This document shows positions 4,961-5,790 of a stretch of 5,790 nt of DNA, in pieces. The translations under genes and the position numbers were made by a program. The DNA lies in NCBI GenBank assembly GCA_021785235.1, contig JAJYGB010000245.1, positions 1 to 5,790 on the forward strand, written 5' to 3'. The notes beneath the pieces are model-generated. The model had not been told where the DNA came from, did not search any database, and saw nothing but the letters and a program-made list of their open reading frames with translations. Position 1 is the first letter of the stretch; every line of letters starts with the position of its first letter. Origin of the DNA: Bacteroidota bacterium (GTDB lineage: Bacteria > Bacteroidota > Kryptoniia > Kryptoniales > JAKASW01).

Positions 4961-5617
4961 ATGGAAAAGGCAGTGGTGTCACTATCGGGCGGCATCGATT
5001 CCAGTACGCTTCTTCATTGGGCGATGAGGCGTTACAATGTCGTGGCGTTGACGTTTGATTATGGTTCCAAGCATGCCGAGCGGGAGCAAGCCGCGGCGAA
5101 AGAAATTGCGGCCCTGGCGGGGGCCGAGCACATTCTAACCAGACTTCCGTTTGTAAACGAACTTTTCAAGTCTGATCTGCTTCAGAGTGGTGGGGAGATA
5201 CCCGAAGGCCATTACGAGAATTCTTCGATGAAGAGCACCGTCGTCCCGTTTCGGAACGGCATAATGCTTTCAATCGCAGCAGGGTTCGCGGAATCTGTCG
5301 GAGCCGCTACGGTCCTGTATGCCGCTCATGCGGGCGACCATGCGATATATCCGGATTGCCGTCCGGAATTCCTTAAGGCGATGTCTGAAGCCGCGAGGGC
5401 AGGTACATATATGAATGTTAAAATCGAAGATCCGTTTGTAGACCTGCATAAAAAAGATATAGTTCTCCTGGGGCATGAGCTGCGAGTTCCATTTGAGATT
5501 ACCTATTCTTGTTACAAAGGCGGGAGCCTCCATTGTGGCAGATGCGGAACGTGTGTCGAGCGGAGAGAGGCCTTCAGATTAGCCGGCGTTCATGATCCAA
5601 CGAAGTACGCGGGTTGA
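4961..5617 (+). CDS. queC: 7-cyano-7-deazaguanine synthase QueC
   Basis: QueC converts 7-carboxy-7-deazaguanine to preQ0 using ATP and ammonia in the cytoplasm, on the route to queuosine in tRNA. The 218-residue protein has the N-type ATP pyrophosphatase loop SGGIDSS (9-15), a following TFDYGSKHAERE (31-42), VVPFRNGIMLSIAAG (94-108), the substrate-site stretch DHAIYPDCRPEF (126-137) and a C-terminal zinc site C184, C192, C195, C198 (CYKG, HCGRCGTC). All hallmark residues are present and the length is normal. The ATG is supported by AAGGAA 10 bases upstream; the longer open frame reaching back to 4829 would run through the control region and is rejected. No queD, queE or queF is visible beside it. 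It diverges from the rubrerythrin operon, sharing a 120-base control region with it. Confidence 0.96.
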   Translation: MEKAVVSLSGGIDSSTLLHWAMRRYNVVALTFDYGSKHAEREQAAAKEIAALAGAEHILTRLPFVNELFKSDLLQSGGEIPEGHYENSSMKSTVVPFRNGIMLSIAAGFAESVGAATVLYAAHAGDHAIYPDCRPEFLKAMSEAARAGTYMNVKIEDPFVDLHKKDIVLLGHELRVPFEITYSCYKGGSLHCGRCGTCVERREAFRLAGVHDPTKYAG

Positions 5618-5650
5618 GCCTTGAGCCGGATTGGCGTTGAAATGAAAGAA

Positions 5651-5685
5651 GCCGCTTCCCATATTTAGCTGAAATGGGAGGAGGC
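5651..5685 (+). other. Stem-loop enclosing the ribosome binding site of the last gene
   Basis: Bases 5651-5662 pair with 5674-5685: twelve positions with ten Watson-Crick pairs, one G-U and one G-A mismatch, and an 11-base loop. The right arm contains the Shine-Dalgarno GGAGGAGG (5677-5684) of the gene starting at 5690. No T-tract follows, so it does not look like an intrinsic terminator for queC. Confidence 0.5.
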
Positions 5686-5689
5686 GGGC

Positions 5690-5790
5690 ATGCTGAAATT
5701 CCTGAAGTGGGTTCTATGGGCGGCTATCGCGGCAAGTTTAATCCTTGTTCTCTGTGGCGTGTATATTGGGAGACTTAACTTTGGACCATA
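5690..5790 (+). CDS. Start of a membrane-anchored or secreted protein (first 33 residues)
   Basis: An ATG preceded at 5 bases by a very strong GGAGGAGG opens a frame that runs off the window. The visible part starts MLKFLKW and continues with a hydrophobic stretch at about 8-26 (AAIAASLILVLCGVYIG), typical of a signal anchor or signal peptide. A cysteine at residue 23 sits in VLCGVY, which is not a good lipobox. Large periplasmic proteins of the AsmA type often begin like this, but 33 residues cannot identify a family. It is 72 bases downstream of queC and could be cotranscribed with it. Confidence 0.7.
   Translation, partial: MLKFLKWVLWAAIAASLILVLCGVYIGRLNFGP

Noticed and set aside
1..5790. 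tRNA, rRNA, CRISPR arrays, insertion sequences or phage genes
   Set aside because: I saw no cloverleaf, no regularly spaced repeats, and no transposase, integrase or phage-like protein on either strand.

Overview
The window is ordinary bacterial chromosome with roughly balanced base composition. It has tightly packed genes, clear Shine-Dalgarno sequences and one near-canonical sigma-70 promoter. The gene content (a rubredoxin-less rubrerythrin, a CCG-domain iron-sulfur protein and a PerR-like regulator) suggests an anaerobe or microaerophile that must cope with peroxide. The phylum cannot be read from the sequence. The regular Shine-Dalgarno sites and TTGACA promoter argue against typical Bacteroidetes signals; a member of the wider FCB group or another anaerobic lineage is possible, but that is a guess.

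Layout. (1) Positions 1-1874, plus strand: the 3' end of a membrane-anchored extracytoplasmic protein, overlapping by 8 bases a processive family 2 glycosyltransferase. Together they look like the tail of an exopolysaccharide operon. (2) Positions 1880-4840, minus strand: a four-gene operon read in the order rubrerythrin, two-[4Fe-4S]/CCG-domain oxidoreductase, DUF3501 protein, PerR-like Fur-family regulator. It converges on the glycosyltransferase with only 5 bases between the stop codons. (3) Positions 4841-4960: a divergent control region with a good minus-strand promoter, a Fur/PerR-like palindrome over its predicted transcription start and a second palindrome touching its -35 element. (4) Positions 4961-5617, plus strand: queC of the preQ0/queuosine pathway. 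(5) From 5690 to the window end: the start of a gene for a protein with an N-terminal membrane anchor or signal peptide.

The central story is the minus-strand operon. Rubrerythrins reduce hydrogen peroxide with a di-iron site. This one has lost the usual C-terminal rubredoxin domain, so it needs electrons from a partner, and the next gene encodes an iron-sulfur protein of the GlpC/HdrD type. The DUF3501 protein has no known role and contains no cysteine. The last gene carries an aspartate at the position that marks peroxide-sensing PerR proteins. A PerR-like operator at the operon promoter would close a negative feedback loop. Rubrerythrin, CCG iron-sulfur protein and DUF3501 are known to occur together, but the biochemical role of the trio is, to my knowledge, not established.

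Two plus-strand genes, queC and the last one, have their ribosome binding sites inside predicted RNA hairpins, which may affect their translation.
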